A stretch of 64,000 nt of DNA, taken from contig NZ_CANMFC010000002.1 in NCBI RefSeq assembly GCF_947497025.1, positions 124,001 through 188,000 on the forward strand, written 5' to 3'. The notes beneath the pieces are model-generated. The model was not told the DNA's origin and did no database searches. It worked only from the letters and a program-made list of their open reading frames with translations. This document shows, in pieces, positions 25,097-34,999 of the stretch (the first letter of the stretch is position 1; the number at the start of each line of letters is the position of its first letter). The position numbers and the translations under genes are program-made. This DNA comes from an uncultured Kushneria sp. (GTDB lineage Bacteria > Pseudomonadota > Gammaproteobacteria > Pseudomonadales > Halomonadaceae).

Positions 25097-27781
25097 ATGA
25101 GCGCAGACACCGCATCCCCACCACGATCACAGCAGCGGCGTGCGCTGGGTCTCTCGACGCTGGCCTTCACGCTGTGCTTTGCGGTCTGGACGATCTTTTC
25201 GATCCTCGGGGTCCGCCTCAAGCAGGAATTCGGCCTGTCCGATACCCAGCTCGGGCTCTTGATGGCCACGCCCGTCCTCACGGGCTCCGTCAGCCGGCTG
25301 TTGCTGGGTCTCTGGACCGACCGCTTCGGCGGACGTCGGGTCTTTAGCCTGTTGATGCTGGTCAGCGCGGCCTGCGTTTACCTGCTCACCTTCGCGACAA
25401 GCTACGCCATGCTGCTGCTGGCTGCCCTGGGCGTGGGGCTGGCCGGGGGCGGATTCATCGTCGGGGTGGCCTACACCTCGACCTGGTATGGCGCCGGCCA
25501 ACAGGGCACGGCACTGGGCATTTTTGGTGCCGGCAACGTGGGGGCCGCCATCACCAACTTCGCTGCCCCCTTCCTGCTGCTGGCGATGGGATGGCAGGGT
25601 ACGGCGCTGGTCTATGCCACCGTGCTGGCGCTGGCCGGTATCGCGTTCTGGGTGCTGGCGAAAGAGGATCCGGCCCATGCCGAGCGTCGGGCGCCGGTGC
25701 CTCTAAAGGTGCAGCTGGCGCCGCTTTCCGAGCTGCGGGTCTGGCGCTTCTCGCTGTATTACTTCTTTGTCTTTGGCGGCTTCGTGGCACTCGCCCTGTG
25801 GCTGCCCCACTATCTGATGGAGGTCTACGGACTGGGCATTGCTGCCGCCGGCATGGTGGCGGCGCTCTATTCGGTGCCGGCCTCGCTGTTTCGCATTCTG
25901 GGCGGCGTACTTTCAGACCGCATCGGCGCCCGACGCGTCATGTACTGGACGCTGGGCATCTCGGCGCTGTGTCTGCTGGTGCTGAGCTATCCGCCGAGCC
26001 GATTCATGATCGAGAGCGTGCGCGGTGAGGTCAGCTTCTCGCTGGTCATCACACTGCCGCTGTTCATCGTGCTGATCTTTGTGCTGGGCTTTTTCATGTC
26101 GTTGGGCAAGGCCGCCGTGTTCAAGCACATTCCGGTCTATTACCCCGACCATGTGGGTGCGGTCGGCGGCGTGGTCGGCATGGTCGGCGGGCTGGGCGGC
26201 TTCCTGCTGCCACTGACGTTTGGCATGCTCAACGATGTGGTGGGCATCTGGCAGAGCTGCTTCATGCTGCTGTTTGTGGTGGTGATTGCCGCCCTTGCGT
26301 GGATGCATTACGCCATTACCCGCGCCGACAACCAGAGCTGGGGCAAGGCCCCGCGCAGCACGGACCTGCCGGAGCTTGCCGCCCCCCGTTCGCTGGTACT
26401 GACCGAGTGGCACCCCGAAGACGCCACATTCTGGCAGACCACCGGAGCGCGCATTGCCCGGCGCAACCTGTGGATCTCGATTCCCAACCTGCTGCTGGCC
26501 TTTGCGGTGTGGTCGATCTGGAGCATCCTGGTGGTGCGCCTGCCCCAGCTCGGTTTTGGCTACAGCCCCAATCAGCTCTTCTGGCTGGCCGCGCTGCCGT
26601 CCCTGTCCGGTGCCACGCTTCGCATCTTCTACAGCTTCATGGTGCCGATTTTTGGCGGCCGGCGCTGGACGGCGATTTCAACCGCCTCGCTGTTGCTGCC
26701 GTGCCTGTGGATCGGGGTGGCGGTGCAGCATCCTGATACGCCCTACAGCGTGATGCTGATTCTGGCCCTGCTGTGCGGCTTTGGCGGCGGCAACTTCGCC
26801 TCAAGCATGGCCAACATCAGCTTTTTCTATCCGCAGTCACAAAAGGGCACCGCCATGGGCCTGAACGCAGGCCTTGGCAATCTGGGCGTCTCCGCCCTGC
26901 AGCTGATCGGTCCACTGGTGATTGCCACCAGCGTGCTGGGGCCGATGGCCGGTGGCCCGCTGACCGTCACTCAGGGCGTACATGCCGGCGAGTCGGTCTG
27001 GCTGCAAAACCTTGCCTTCATCTGGGTGCCGCTGATTGTCATTGCCGCACTGGCCGCCTGGTTTGGCATGAATGACATCGCCTCGGCCAAATCCTCCTTC
27101 CGCGATCAGGCGGTGATCTTCAAGCGCCAACACAACTGGCTGATGAGCTGGCTGTATCTGGGCACCTTTGGCAGCTTCATCGGCTTTGCCGCCGGTTTCC
27201 CGCTGCTCTCCGGCATGCAGTTCCCCAGCGTTGATCCGACCCGCTACGCCTTTCTGGGGCCGCTGGTCGGCGCACTCGCCCGGCCGCTGGGCGGCTGGCT
27301 GGCCGACCGACTGGGCGGGGCACGAGTCACGCTCTGGAACTTCGCTCTGATGGTGGCAGGCGTTTTGGGGGTACTGCTCTTTCTCCCCGGCGGTTCCCTG
27401 TCTCAGGACCCGGGCCAGAGCGGCAGCTTTGTAGGCTTTTTCCTGATGTTTCTGATCCTGTTCATCGCCACCGGCATCGGCAACGGCTCTACCTATCGCA
27501 TGGTGCCGGTCATCTTCTTCAACCAGCGTCGCCAGGCACTGGGTGATGACCACCTGGAGCAGGTGCGCACCGAGGCCAATCGCGAATCTGCCGCCGTTCT
27601 GGGGTTCATCTCGGCGATGGCTGCTTACGGCGGTTTCTTCATTCCCAAATCCTATGGCACCGCGATGGCGCTGTCCGGCAGCGTGGCGCCGGCCCTTTAC
27701 GGTTTTATTTTCTTCTATCTCAGCTGCATGGCGCTGACCTGGTGGTTTTATGCCCGTCGTAACGCCCCGGCCCCCTGCTAG
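25097..27781 (+). CDS. narK: Fused nitrate/nitrite transporter NarK (NarK1-NarK2 fusion)
   Basis: 894 residues, twice the normal NarK size. The first MFS unit (about 1-410) is NarK1-like (nitrate/H+ symport in Paracoccus); it has GLWTDRFGGRRVF and a nitrate-signature-like GAGNVGAAITNFAAP. A hydrophilic linker carries WHPEDATFWQTTG. The second unit (about 460-890) is NarK2-like (nitrate/nitrite exchange), with NASGLG-type variants such as GLNAGLGNLGVSALQL. It brings nitrate to the cytoplasmic NarG site and removes nitrite. First gene of narK-narG, 22 bp before narG. Preceded by NarL- and FNR-type boxes. Confidence 0.94.
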   Translation: MSADTASPPRSQQRRALGLSTLAFTLCFAVWTIFSILGVRLKQEFGLSDTQLGLLMATPVLTGSVSRLLLGLWTDRFGGRRVFSLLMLVSAACVYLLTFATSYAMLLLAALGVGLAGGGFIVGVAYTSTWYGAGQQGTALGIFGAGNVGAAITNFAAPFLLLAMGWQGTALVYATVLALAGIAFWVLAKEDPAHAERRAPVPLKVQLAPLSELRVWRFSLYYFFVFGGFVALALWLPHYLMEVYGLGIAAAGMVAALYSVPASLFRILGGVLSDRIGARRVMYWTLGISALCLLVLSYPPSRFMIESVRGEVSFSLVITLPLFIVLIFVLGFFMSLGKAAVFKHIPVYYPDHVGAVGGVVGMVGGLGGFLLPLTFGMLNDVVGIWQSCFMLLFVVVIAALAWMHYAITRADNQSWGKAPRSTDLPELAAPRSLVLTEWHPEDATFWQTTGARIARRNLWISIPNLLLAFAVWSIWSILVVRLPQLGFGYSPNQLFWLAALPSLSGATLRIFYSFMVPIFGGRRWTAISTASLLLPCLWIGVAVQHPDTPYSVMLILALLCGFGGGNFASSMANISFFYPQSQKGTAMGLNAGLGNLGVSALQLIGPLVIATSVLGPMAGGPLTVTQGVHAGESVWLQNLAFIWVPLIVIAALAAWFGMNDIASAKSSFRDQAVIFKRQHNWLMSWLYLGTFGSFIGFAAGFPLLSGMQFPSVDPTRYAFLGPLVGALARPLGGWLADRLGGARVTLWNFALMVAGVLGVLLFLPGGSLSQDPGQSGSFVGFFLMFLILFIATGIGNGSTYRMVPVIFFNQRRQALGDDHLEQVRTEANRESAAVLGFISAMAAYGGFFIPKSYGTAMALSGSVAPALYGFIFFYLSCMALTWWFYARRNAPAPC

Positions 27782-27803
27782 GCACGCCCAAGGAGACTGA
27801 CCC

Positions 27804-30800
27804 ATGAGCTATTTTCTCGACCGACTGCAGTACATGAAAAAGATCCGCACCTCATTTGCGGGCGGCCACGGCGAAGTGCGCGAAGAGAGCCGCGAGTGGG
27901 AGAACGGCTATCGCGCCCGCTGGCAGCATGACAAGGTGGTGCGCTCCACCCACGGGGTGAACTGCACCGGCTCGTGCAGCTGGAAGATCTACGTCAAGAA
28001 CGGCCTGGTCACCTGGGAGACCCAGCAGACCGACTATCCGCGCACCCGGCCGGACCTGCCCAACCATGAACCCCGGGGCTGCCCGCGCGGGGCGAGCTAC
28101 TCCTGGTATCTCTACAGCGCCAACCGGCTCAAGTATCCGCTGGTACGCAAGGCGCTGATCCGGCTGTGGCGCGAAGCGCTTGAGCAGCACCCGGACCCGG
28201 TCGATGCCTGGGCCTCGATCGTGGAGGACCCAACCAGGACCGCGCAGTACAAGCGCCTGCGCGGCATGGGCGGCTTCGTGCGCGCCGACTGGCAGGAGAT
28301 GGAAACCCTGGTGGCGGCCTCCAACGTCTACACCGCCAAACAGTACGGGCCGGACCGCATCATTGGCTTCTCGCCGATCCCGGCCATGTCGATGGTCTCC
28401 TACGCCGCCGGCGCGCGCTATCTGTCGCTGATTGGCGGGGTGTGCCTGTCGTTTTATGACTGGTACTGCGACCTGCCGCCGGCCAGCCCGCAGACCTGGG
28501 GCGAGCAGACCGACGTGCCGGAATCCGCCGACTGGTACAACTCGAACTACATCATCGCCTGGGGCTCCAACGTGCCGCAGACGCGCACGCCGGATGCGCA
28601 CTTTTTCACCGAAGTGCGCTACAAGGGCACCAAGACGGTCGCGATCACGCCGGACTACGCCGAAGTTGCCAAGCTGTGTGATGAGTGGATCAGCCCCACC
28701 CAGGGCACCGACTCGGCACTGGGCATGGCAATGGGCCACGTGATCCTGAAGGAGTTTTACCTCGACCGACAAAGCGAGTACTTCACCGACTACGTGCGCC
28801 GCTATACCGATATGCCGATGCTGGTCGAGCTGGAAGCGCGCGAGGATGGCAGCTTCGTGCCCGGCCGCCAGCTGCGCGCCGCCGATTTTGATGCCGCACT
28901 CGGTCAGGACAACAATCCCGAATGGAAGACAGTCGCCTGGGATGAGACGCGCGACCAGCTGGTGGTGCCGCGTGGCTCGATCGGCTTTCGCTGGGGTGAG
29001 GCAGAGGCGGGCCAGGGCCGCTGGAATCTGGAGCAGCGCGACGCGGACGGCGATGACATTCACCTGCGCCTGTCGCTGGTCCCCGCCCATGATCGGGTCG
29101 TGCGGGTCGGCTTCCCCTACTTTGGCCACATCCGCCATGACTACTTCAACCACGTCGATGGCAACGACGTGCTTTACCATCATCTGCCGGCCAAACAGCT
29201 GACCCTGGCGGACGGGCGCCAGGTGCTGGCGGTCACGGTATTTGATCTGATGGTGGCCAACTACGGCATTGACCAGGGCCTCAGACTCAGCGATGGCGAG
29301 ACCGGCGAAGACGACGGCGCCACCTCACTGGATCAGATGCGCCCCTATACTCCGGTCTGGCAGGAGGCGATCACCGGCGTGCCGGCAGCGCAGATCTCCC
29401 GACTGGCGCGCGAGTTTGCCGACAACGCGGATAAAACCCGCGGTCGCTCAATGATCATCGTCGGTGCCGGGCTCAACCACTGGTACCACATGGACATGCA
29501 GTACCGCGGCCTGATCAACATGCTGATCCTGTGCGGCTGTATCGGTCAGACCGGCGGCGGCTGGGCGCACTACGTGGGCCAGGAGAAGCTGCGCCCGCAG
29601 ACCGGCTGGACACCGCTGGCGTTCGGACTGGACTGGAACCGCCCGCCGCGCCACATGAACGGCACCTCGTTTTTCTACAACCACTCAAGCCAGTGGCGCT
29701 TTGAGAAGGTCGAGATCAAGGACCTGCTTTCGCCGCTGGCCCGGCGCGAGGAGTACTCCGGCAGCCTGATTGATTTCAACGTGCGCGCCGAGCGCATGGG
29801 CTGGCTGCCGTCTGCGCCACAGCTGGACACCAATCCGCTGCACCTGGCCGGTGCTGCAGAGGCCGCCGGGCAACCGCTCAACGACTATGTGATCAGCCAG
29901 CTCAAAAGCGGCGATCTGCGCTTTGCCTCGGAAGACCCGGACAACCCGCAGAACTTCCCGCGCAATCTGTTTGTGTGGCGCTCGAACCTTCTGGGCAGCT
30001 CCGGCAAGGGGCACGAGTACATGCTCAAGTACCTGCTGGGCACCACCCACGGGCTGCAGGGCAAGGACCTTGGCGAGATGGGCGGGGCGCTGCCGGAAGA
30101 AGTCGAATGGCGTGATGACGCCCCGGAGGGCAAGCTCGACCTGCTGGTGACGCTCGATTTTCGCATGTCGACCACCTGTCTCTACTCCGACGTGGTGCTG
30201 CCTACGGCCACCTGGTACGAGAAGGACGACCTCAACACCTCCGACATGCATCCCTTCATTCACCCGCTGACGGCGGCCACCGATCCGGCGTGGGAATCCC
30301 GCAGCGACTGGGAGATCTACAAGGGCATCGCAAAGGCCTTTTCAAGGGTGTGCGTGGGGCATCTGGGCGAGGAGACCGATCTGGTCACCCAGCCCATGCA
30401 GCATGACTCCCCCGGCGAGCTGGCCCAGGTCGAGGTGCGCGACTGGAAACGCGGCGAGTGCGAGCCCATTCCCGGCCACACCATGCCGCATCTGATTGCG
30501 GTCAAGCGCGACTACCCGGCCACTTATGAACGTTTCACCTCGGTCGGACCACTGCTGGACACGCTGGGCAACGGCGGCAAGGGCATCAGCTGGCCCACCG
30601 GCCCCGAGATCGAGCTTTTGGGTCAGCTCAACCGCTGCAAGGCCGAAGGCCCGGCAAAGGGGCGCCCGATCATCGACAGCGCCATTGATGCCGCCGAAAT
30701 GATTCTGACCCTGGCCCCGGAAACCAACGGCAAGGTGGCGGTGCGCGCCTGGGAGGCACTCTCGAAAATCACCGGGCGTGAACACGCCCACCTGGCGCTG

Positions 30801-31586
30801 CCCAAGCATGAGGAGAAAATCCGCTTTCGTGATGTGGTGGCCCAGCCGCGCAAGATCATCTCGAGCCCCACCTGGTCGGGCCTTGAAGATGAGCACGTCT
30901 CCTATAACGCCGGCTACACCAACGTCCACGAACTGATCCCGTGGCGCACCCTGAGCGGTCGCCAGCAGTTCTATCAGGATCACGCCTGGATGCGTGCCTT
31001 TGGCGAGAGCCTTCTGACCTATCGCCCGCCGATCGATACCCGCGCCGCGATGGCCGGTATCAAGCGTCCCGATGGCAACCAGAACCCCGAGCGGGTGCTC
31101 AACTGGATTACCCCGCACCAGAAGTGGGGCATTCACTCCACCTATTCGGACAACCTGTTGATGCTCACGCTGTCGCGCGGCGGGCCAATCGTCTGGCTCT
31201 CCGAGGACGATGCGAAGTCGCTCGGTGTGGAGGACAATGACTGGATCGAGCTCTACAACGCCAACGGCTCGATTGCCGCGCGGGCGGTGGTCAGCCAGCG
31301 CGTCAAGCCGGGCCTTGCAATGATGTATCACGCCCAGGAGCGGATCGTGAACGTGCCGGGCTCGGAGATCAGCGGCACCCGCGGCGGCATTCACAACTCG
31401 GTCACCCGCGTGTGTCCCAAGCCCACGCACATGATCGGCGGCTACGCCCAGCTCTCGTACAGCTTCAACTACTACGGCACCGTCGGCTCCAACCGCGACG
31501 AGTTCGTGGTGGTGCGGCGCATGCACCACATCAACTGGCTGGATGGCGAAGGCACCGACAGCGTGCAGGCACCGGTAAAGGGGTAG
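27804..31586 (+). CDS. narG: Respiratory nitrate reductase alpha subunit NarG
   Basis: 1260-residue molybdo-bis-MGD catalytic subunit reducing nitrate to nitrite on the cytoplasmic side of the membrane. The N-terminal FS0 4Fe-4S cluster ligands are H50, C54, C58 and C93. The Mo-ligand region reads NSNYIIAWGSNVPQTRTPDAHFF. Full family length and no frameshift. AAGGAG precedes the ATG. Unusually, narH does not follow: a strong terminator stands 40 bp after the stop and narHJI begins 11.6 kb away. The subunits must therefore be made from two transcripts. Confidence 0.97.
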   Translation: MSYFLDRLQYMKKIRTSFAGGHGEVREESREWENGYRARWQHDKVVRSTHGVNCTGSCSWKIYVKNGLVTWETQQTDYPRTRPDLPNHEPRGCPRGASYSWYLYSANRLKYPLVRKALIRLWREALEQHPDPVDAWASIVEDPTRTAQYKRLRGMGGFVRADWQEMETLVAASNVYTAKQYGPDRIIGFSPIPAMSMVSYAAGARYLSLIGGVCLSFYDWYCDLPPASPQTWGEQTDVPESADWYNSNYIIAWGSNVPQTRTPDAHFFTEVRYKGTKTVAITPDYAEVAKLCDEWISPTQGTDSALGMAMGHVILKEFYLDRQSEYFTDYVRRYTDMPMLVELEAREDGSFVPGRQLRAADFDAALGQDNNPEWKTVAWDETRDQLVVPRGSIGFRWGEAEAGQGRWNLEQRDADGDDIHLRLSLVPAHDRVVRVGFPYFGHIRHDYFNHVDGNDVLYHHLPAKQLTLADGRQVLAVTVFDLMVANYGIDQGLRLSDGETGEDDGATSLDQMRPYTPVWQEAITGVPAAQISRLAREFADNADKTRGRSMIIVGAGLNHWYHMDMQYRGLINMLILCGCIGQTGGGWAHYVGQEKLRPQTGWTPLAFGLDWNRPPRHMNGTSFFYNHSSQWRFEKVEIKDLLSPLARREEYSGSLIDFNVRAERMGWLPSAPQLDTNPLHLAGAAEAAGQPLNDYVISQLKSGDLRFASEDPDNPQNFPRNLFVWRSNLLGSSGKGHEYMLKYLLGTTHGLQGKDLGEMGGALPEEVEWRDDAPEGKLDLLVTLDFRMSTTCLYSDVVLPTATWYEKDDLNTSDMHPFIHPLTAATDPAWESRSDWEIYKGIAKAFSRVCVGHLGEETDLVTQPMQHDSPGELAQVEVRDWKRGECEPIPGHTMPHLIAVKRDYPATYERFTSVGPLLDTLGNGGKGISWPTGPEIELLGQLNRCKAEGPAKGRPIIDSAIDAAEMILTLAPETNGKVAVRAWEALSKITGREHAHLALPKHEEKIRFRDVVAQPRKIISSPTWSGLEDEHVSYNAGYTNVHELIPWRTLSGRQQFYQDHAWMRAFGESLLTYRPPIDTRAAMAGIKRPDGNQNPERVLNWITPHQKWGIHSTYSDNLLMLTLSRGGPIVWLSEDDAKSLGVEDNDWIELYNANGSIAARAVVSQRVKPGLAMMYHAQERIVNVPGSEISGTRGGIHNSVTRVCPKPTHMIGGYAQLSYSFNYYGTVGSNRDEFVVVRRMHHINWLDGEGTDSVQAPVKG

Positions 31587-31626
31587 TCGGGCAGGGTCAT
31601 AAACCGGCAGCTTCCATCCCCCGGCA

Positions 31627-31662
31627 AAAAGGCGCCCCTCGCAGGAGGGGCGCCTTTCTTTT
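31627..31662 (+). terminator. Strong terminator after narG
   Basis: GGCGCCCCTC (31631-31640) pairs with GAGGGGCGCC (31645-31654) around a 4-nt loop, with flanking A-run and TTTCTTTT. It also serves the convergent ABC permease gene ending at 31685. It ends the narK-narG unit. Confidence 0.88.
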
Positions 31663-31684
31663 CAGTCTGTCTCAACCCGGGCGC

Positions 31685-33445
31685 TCAGCCGCGCCGCCAG
31701 AGGCTCGACAGCGACACCGCCAGAATCGACATCAGTACCAGCGCCAGTGCCGGCACCAGCACCGCCCAGGGCGCGCGCTCCAGATAGGGAATGCCTTCGG
31801 CAAGTAGTAACCCCCACTCTGGTGCCGGCGGGCGGGGGCCGAGGCCCAGAAACCCAAGCGCGGCCAGCGCCAGGGCGATGCCCGGCAGGCGCAGCATGGC
31901 GTGACGAAAGACCGGGCCGATCACCGCCGGCAGCACATAGCGGGTGAGAAGCCGCAGACGCCCCACCCCCAGCATGGGCGTGATGCGCACGTGCGCCTGG
32001 CCCTGCACTTCGCTCACCAGCGCTGCCGTGTGCGCCGCCAGCGGCGCCCAGCTCACCAGCGTGACCGCAATGATGGCGCCGCTGGTGCTGGGGCCCATCA
32101 CACCGGCCACGATCAGACCGGCAATCACCGGCGGGGCGGCGTTGGTGACCTCGATGGGCCCGGCCGCCAGCCGCGGCGCCAGCCCGATCAACAGACCCAG
32201 CACAAAGGTGATGGTGACCACGACCAGCGCCATGCCCATGGTCGACAGCGCCCCGTGGCTGACGCGGGCAAGAATATCGCGCCCGGTGCCATCGGCGCCC
32301 AGCGGCAGGGCCAGACTCGGCGTCTGCAGACGCAGGTAGCTGGAGGTGAGCGGGTCGCGCCCCATGCCGGCGACAATAATGATCACCAGCGCGAGCGCCA
32401 CCACCGCCGGCACCAGCCACTGCCAGCGCCCGCGGTGAGACTCATGGCGGGTCACGGGAATGGCGCCGGCGCGCAGGGTCCGCCCAAGCATCAGCGTGCG
32501 GACAAGCCCCGCCGCGCCGCCGAGCACCACGGCAATCGCCAGCAGCAGCACGATGCCGGTCTGCAGCGCCGGCATGTCCTGCGCCGAGGCGGCCCCCAGG
32601 GTGGCCCGCCCCAGACCGGGAATCGAGAACACCTGTTCAACGGCAATCGCCCCGCCGGTCAGCCCGACGACCACCAGCCCCACCTGCGGCATGAGACTGG
32701 GCAGGGTGCGCTTGAGCACAGCCAGTGCAATGCGCCGCCTGCCAAAGCCCGCCACATGCCAGGTCGCCACCCAGCGCTCGGAAAAACTCGCCGTCAGACC
32801 GTCGCTGAACAACCGCCCCAGAAGCCCGCCGGCCGGCAGCCCGAGCGCCAGCGAAGGCAGCACCATATGGCGCCACTCGCCCCAGCCATAGGGCGGCAGC
32901 CAGTTGAGCCCGGCAGCAAAGACCACCAACAGGATCGCGGCGAGCAGAAACTCCGGCAGGGCGGTGAGCGTGGCGCCCACGGCCCCGGAGGTGGGCACCG
33001 GCTCGCCGATCAGCCCGCGGCGAACGGCGCTCACGCACAGCGTCACGGTGGTCACCAGCGCCACCAGCAGGGCCCCGAGCATCAGCACCAGCGAGACCCC
33101 GGTGGCCGACAGCATGCCGGGCAGCACCGGCCCGCCCGAAATCCACGAGATCCCGGCGTCACCGTGCACAAGGCCCCAGAGCCAGTGGCCGAGCTTCTCC
33201 CACGGGCCCATATCAAGCCCCAGCTGGACACGAATGGCGTCCAGCGCTTCCGGCGTCGGATTTTGATCGCCGGCGCGGGCACGCAGGATGCTCAACGCCG
33301 GATCACGCCCGGAAAGCCAGAGCAGCAGCCCCACCAGTACCACCACGGCAGACAGCGTCACCAGCCGCGAGAGGGTAGGTACCAGGATGCGCAGGCTTGG
33401 CACCAGGGCATGGAAGGGGGCAGTAGTCACACCGGACGTGCTCAT
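31685..33445 (-). CDS. Fused ABC transporter permease (DppB-DppC type)
   Basis: 586 residues combining both membrane subunits of an Opp/Dpp/Nik-type importer. The first half (about 1-310) is DppB-like: TLSRLVTLSAVVVLVGLLLWLSG at the start, then YGWGEWRHMVLPSLALGLPAGGLLGRLFSDG in the coupling region. The second half (about 330-586) is DppC-like, with LPLGADGTGRDILARVSHGA and SWAPLAAHTAALVSEVQGQAHV. I start at 33445 (MSTSGV) because AAGGCGG stands just before it and it clears the stop of the upstream binding-protein gene; 33475 would overlap that gene. Substrate is a peptide, nickel or metallophore complex; which one is unknown. Confidence 0.88.
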   Translation of the reverse strand: MSTSGVTTAPFHALVPSLRILVPTLSRLVTLSAVVVLVGLLLWLSGRDPALSILRARAGDQNPTPEALDAIRVQLGLDMGPWEKLGHWLWGLVHGDAGISWISGGPVLPGMLSATGVSLVLMLGALLVALVTTVTLCVSAVRRGLIGEPVPTSGAVGATLTALPEFLLAAILLVVFAAGLNWLPPYGWGEWRHMVLPSLALGLPAGGLLGRLFSDGLTASFSERWVATWHVAGFGRRRIALAVLKRTLPSLMPQVGLVVVGLTGGAIAVEQVFSIPGLGRATLGAASAQDMPALQTGIVLLLAIAVVLGGAAGLVRTLMLGRTLRAGAIPVTRHESHRGRWQWLVPAVVALALVIIIVAGMGRDPLTSSYLRLQTPSLALPLGADGTGRDILARVSHGALSTMGMALVVVTITFVLGLLIGLAPRLAAGPIEVTNAAPPVIAGLIVAGVMGPSTSGAIIAVTLVSWAPLAAHTAALVSEVQGQAHVRITPMLGVGRLRLLTRYVLPAVIGPVFRHAMLRLPGIALALAALGFLGLGPRPPAPEWGLLLAEGIPYLERAPWAVLVPALALVLMSILAVSLSSLWRRG

Positions 33446-33455
33446 GACCGCCGCC

Positions 33456-34993
33456 TTAACGAGAGGCGCCATCAAGGCGCGTGTGCTCGGTGATCAGTTC
33501 GCGCTCGCGTGGGTCGCGCACAGTATTTGCCACTCGCGCGGCTTCACCCTGGATGACGCGCTCATGCAGCATTGGCACGGCGGCATCGGTTTCCAGAATG
33601 GCGGCTTCGGCGTCGATGATCGCCTGACGACGCTCGGGCCCGGTGGGCAGGTCAGCAGCGCGGGCCAGCGCCTCATCCACTTTCGGGTCACAGAGCTGGG
33701 CGATGTTGAAGGAGCCCTCACAGGCGAAGTCGCTGTACATGTAGGCGACCGGGTCGCCGGAATCGAGCATGGTCGCGCGCGACAGGATGACGGCGTCAAA
33801 CGCCCCGGCCAGCATGTCCGATTCGATATGGGCGTACTGGCGCACCTCCTGATGGACCGTGAAACCGGCGGCCTTCAACTGCTGCTCCAGCAGCACCGCC
33901 ACTTCCGGCAGCTCCGCGCGGTCGGTAAAGGTCCCCAGCGTGATACTGGCGCCGTTCGGGTCAGCGGCTTCGGGACGCCCTTCAATCGGCGAACGCAGGC
34001 CATCGGCCCAGGCCAGTGCTGGCCCCAGCAGCCCCTTCGCCTCATCGGCGCGCCCTTCATAGACCGTTCTGACGATCGCTGCCTGGTCGAGTGCTTCACG
34101 GGCCGCGGCGCGCATCGTCGGGTCGCTGAACACGCCGCGCTCGGTGTTGAGATAGAGCGTGTTGGTGCGCGGCATCGGCACCTCATGGACCAGCTCCGGG
34201 TCGATCAGCGCGACCTGGGAGACCGGCACGGCCTCGACCACATCGGCCGTACCGGTGCGCAGGGCCGCCGCGCGGGCGGTACCGTCGGGCACGTAGTCGG
34301 CGTCGATGCCGGCCAGTTCGGCACGCTCGCCCCAGTAGTCGTCATAACGATCGAGTCGGGCACTCTGGGTACCGTTGATCTCTTTCAATACAAACGGCCC
34401 GGTGCCGGCCTCGATCGGATTGACCCGGCCATCCTCGCCGTAGGCCTTCGCCGCCATGATCGCCAGCTGCGGGCTGGAGAGGCGATTGGGCACCAGCGGG
34501 TCGGTATGTTCGGTGCGTACCTGCACGGCGTTGTCACCATCGGCTTCAATGGTCATGTTGACGCCATCAAGAATGCGCGGGCGCGGCGCGGCGCGGCGTG
34601 GGTGGCCGCCGTCAGTGCCCTGACGACCTGTTCGGCGGTCAGGGGCGTGCCGTCATGGAAGGTGACGTTACCGCGAATCTTGAAGCGCCAGGTGCGTTCA
34701 TCGAGGCGCTCCCACCCGGTGGCCAGCAACGGCTGCGGGTCATTGTCATCGTTCAGGCGAATCAGCGTCTCGGCGGTACGCCAGCGCGACAGCTTGAAGG
34801 CATCATCGGTGAGCGGATTGAGTCCGGAGCGCGGCGGCTGCAGCATGGCGACCCGCAGACGCTTGCTGTCGGCGCTGGCGGCGTCCTCTTGGGTGGATTC
34901 TTCCTGCTGACAGCCGGTAAGCAGGGCCAGCGACAGGGCCCCGAGGGATAGATAAAACGCGCGACGAAGGGTCAAGACGGATCTCCTGGGCAA
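33456..34993 (-). pseudogene. Frameshifted substrate-binding lipoprotein of the ABC importer
   Basis: Family 5 extracellular solute-binding protein (NikA/DppA/OppA class) split over two frames. Part one, 34993-34553, has a lipoprotein signal (LALLTGC, Cys 28) and VTFHDGTPLTAEQVVRAL. Part two, to 33456, carries the remaining 366 residues, from NMTIEADGDNAVQVRTEHTD to the end. The frame breaks at 34581-34598, a GCGCG pentamer repeated three times plus GCG. Taking out one pentamer joins the frames as APRPRILDGVNMTIE, which looks right for the family. It may be a true pseudogene, a phase-variable gene now OFF, or a sequencing error. It lies between ATPase and permease genes of one operon. Confidence 0.85.
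34581..34598. repeat. Pentanucleotide tandem repeat (GCGCG)3-GCG at the frameshift
   Basis: Three full GCGCG units plus a partial one inside the binding-protein gene. Since 5 is not a multiple of 3, a change of one unit switches the reading frame; two units restore the full protein. Such G/C repeats are also error-prone in sequencing. Confidence 0.8.
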
Positions 34994-34999
34994 TCGGTA

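Noticed and set aside
27852-29183. Minus-strand open frame opposite narG
   Set aside because: Antisense to conserved NarG sequence; no family likeness.
31901-33493. Plus-strand open frame opposite the fused permease
   Set aside because: Composition rich in H, Q, R and P from reading a permease backwards; no domain seen.
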